The notes below the pieces were generated by a model, which had not been told where the DNA came from, ran no database searches, and was given only the letters and a program-made list of their open reading frames with translations. Positions 6,014-6,624 of a stretch of DNA of 6,624 nt are shown here, in pieces. Positions within the stretch are counted from its first letter, which is position 1. Each line of letters starts with the position of its first letter. Where the stretch lies: assembly GCA_011773575.1 (NCBI GenBank), contig WVXJ01000076.1:27495-34118 (forward strand), read 5' to 3'. Both the position numbers and the translations under genes were made by a program. Origin of the DNA: Armatimonadota bacterium (GTDB lineage: Bacteria; Armatimonadota; Hebobacteria; Hebobacterales; WVXJ01).

Positions 6014-6400
6014 TTACTTGACCTCGACGGTGGCGCCGACCTCTTCCAGTTTGGCGCGAGCGGAGGCTGCGTCTTCCTTGGAGACCCCGGTGATTACGGG
6101 TTTGGGCGCGCCCTCCACCAGTTCCTTGGCTTCCTTCAGACCCAGACTGGTGAGTTCCCGCACCACCTTGATGACCTTGATCTTCTCGCTTCCGAAACTT
6201 GCAAGGATGACATCAACCTGTGCCGGCTCCTCAGCGGCGGCTTCCGCTGCGGCAGGGGCGGCGGCTGCAGCCGGTGCGGCCATCATCTGAGGCTCAACCC
6301 CAAACTCCTCTTGGATCGCCTTCGTCAGTTCGCTCACCTCGAGCATGGTCATCTCTTTGAGTGAACCGATAATGTCTTCTGCGCTCAACTTCTTCGCCAT
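6014..6400 (-). CDS. rplL: Large ribosomal subunit protein bL12 (L7/L12)
   Basis: This complete 128-residue protein forms the flexible stalk of the 50S subunit that recruits translation GTPases. The N-terminal dimerisation domain (about 1-35) contains LKEMTMLEVSELTKAIQEEF. The Ala/Pro/Glu hinge follows (about 36-60). The C-terminal factor-binding domain carries KIKVIKVVRELTSLGLKEAK, LVEGAPKPV and ends in GATVEVK. Length and all blocks are normal. The ATG at 6400 has GGAGG 5 nt upstream. It follows rplJ (gap 68 bp) in the usual rplJ-rplL order, but rpoB, its common downstream partner, is absent. Instead the strand runs into a gene-free gap and then genes on the opposite strand. Confidence 0.97.
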   Translation of the reverse strand: MAKKLSAEDIIGSLKEMTMLEVSELTKAIQEEFGVEPQMMAAPAAAAAPAAAEAAAEEPAQVDVILASFGSEKIKVIKVVRELTSLGLKEAKELVEGAPKPVITGVSKEDAASARAKLEEVGATVEVK

Positions 6401-6405
6401 GTTAG

Positions 6406-6410
6406 CCTCC
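6406..6410 (-). promoter_or_regulatory. Shine-Dalgarno of rplL
   Basis: GGAGG on the minus strand lies 5 nt before the ATG at 6400, giving rplL its own strong translation start independent of rplJ, as needed for the excess of L12 over L10. Confidence 0.8.
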
Positions 6411-6440
6411 GAATTTCAGTATTAACGATTCTCATTCAAA

Positions 6441-6458
6441 GGGGCGAAACCACGCCCC
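6441..6458 (-). promoter_or_regulatory. GC-rich hairpin between rplJ and rplL
   Basis: On the minus strand GGGGCG and CGCCCC form a perfect 6-bp stem around a 6-nt loop (TGGTTT), followed by TTTGAATG. It starts 10 nt after the rplJ stop. The three T residues are too few for a strong terminator, so partial attenuation or mRNA end protection or processing is more likely. The role is inferred from position. Confidence 0.5.
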
Positions 6459-6468
6459 GGAAAACTCC

Positions 6469-6624
6469 TTAAGCAGACGCCGCTTTCTGCTTGGAAAGCC
6501 CCTCAAGAGTGGCCGCCAAGAGCATCATCGGCGCCTGCATGGTCGCCAGCAATTGGCTCATCGGAGATTGCAGTGTGCCGACGAGCATGGCCAGCAGAAT
6601 CTCCCTGGGCGGGAGTTGTGCCAG
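6469..6624 (-). CDS. rplJ: Large ribosomal subunit protein uL10, C-terminal 51 residues (start lies beyond the right edge)
   Basis: Minus-strand reading gives LAQLPPREILLAMLVGT, LQSPMSQLLATMQAP and LEGLSKQKAASA, then TAA at 6469-6471. LxxLPsREvLlAkLlgt followed by qaPi and LxaiaxqK is the conserved C-terminal helix of L10 that carries the L12 dimers and anchors the stalk to the ribosome. The position just before rplL confirms it. The frame is intact to the window edge, and the rRNA-binding N-terminal part is not in view. Confidence 0.93.
   Translation of the reverse strand: MAQLPPREILLAMLVGTLQSPMSQLLATMQAPMMLLAATLEGLSKQKAASA

Overview
This is a bacterial chromosomal window with ordinary housekeeping genes at both ends and a small accessory island between them. 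No gene fixes the phylum. The suggestive points are an amidase-type protein with a copper-amine-oxidase-like stalk plus an AMIN domain, a class A penicillin-binding protein with a cysteine-containing tail, a CBS-fused site-2 protease, and an rplJ-rplL pair not followed by rpoB. These fit a deep-branching or Terrabacteria-type lineage better than an enterobacterium, but that is inference.

Left part (1-4197): a cell-envelope block. On the minus strand, running off the left edge, is the start of an exported protein with a signal peptide, a copper-amine-oxidase-like domain and the beginning of an AMIN domain, probably an N-acetylmuramoyl-L-alanine amidase. Divergent from it is a complete class A PBP (glycosyltransferase plus transpeptidase), followed after 33 bp by a GTG-started M50 metalloprotease with two CBS domains. 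The 258-bp divergent region holds an extended -10 promoter for the amidase, a probable promoter for the PBP and two inverted repeats, one lying on the PBP -35 position. The layout suggests co-ordinated wall synthesis, wall hydrolysis and membrane proteolysis.

Middle part (4198-5827): an accessory stretch. It has a REP-like hairpin after the protease gene, a frameshifted remnant of an IS3-family OrfA (with hints of OrfB), an 8-bp inverted repeat, then an exported Cys/His/Met-rich protein with two metal-binding modules (the second YHS-like), preceded by a near-perfect Shine-Dalgarno. Eighteen bases after it is a tiny exported ORF that stops at TGA, although its frame stays open for 36 more codons.

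Right part (5828-6624, minus strand): about 190 bp without a recognisable gene, then rplL (L7/L12, complete) and the C-terminal end of rplJ (L10), with a GC-rich hairpin between them. rpoB does not follow rplL.

There are no tRNA or rRNA genes and no CRISPR array. The best candidates for something unusual are the two-module metal-binding protein with its small companion ORF, and the possible operator in the divergent cell-wall promoter region.
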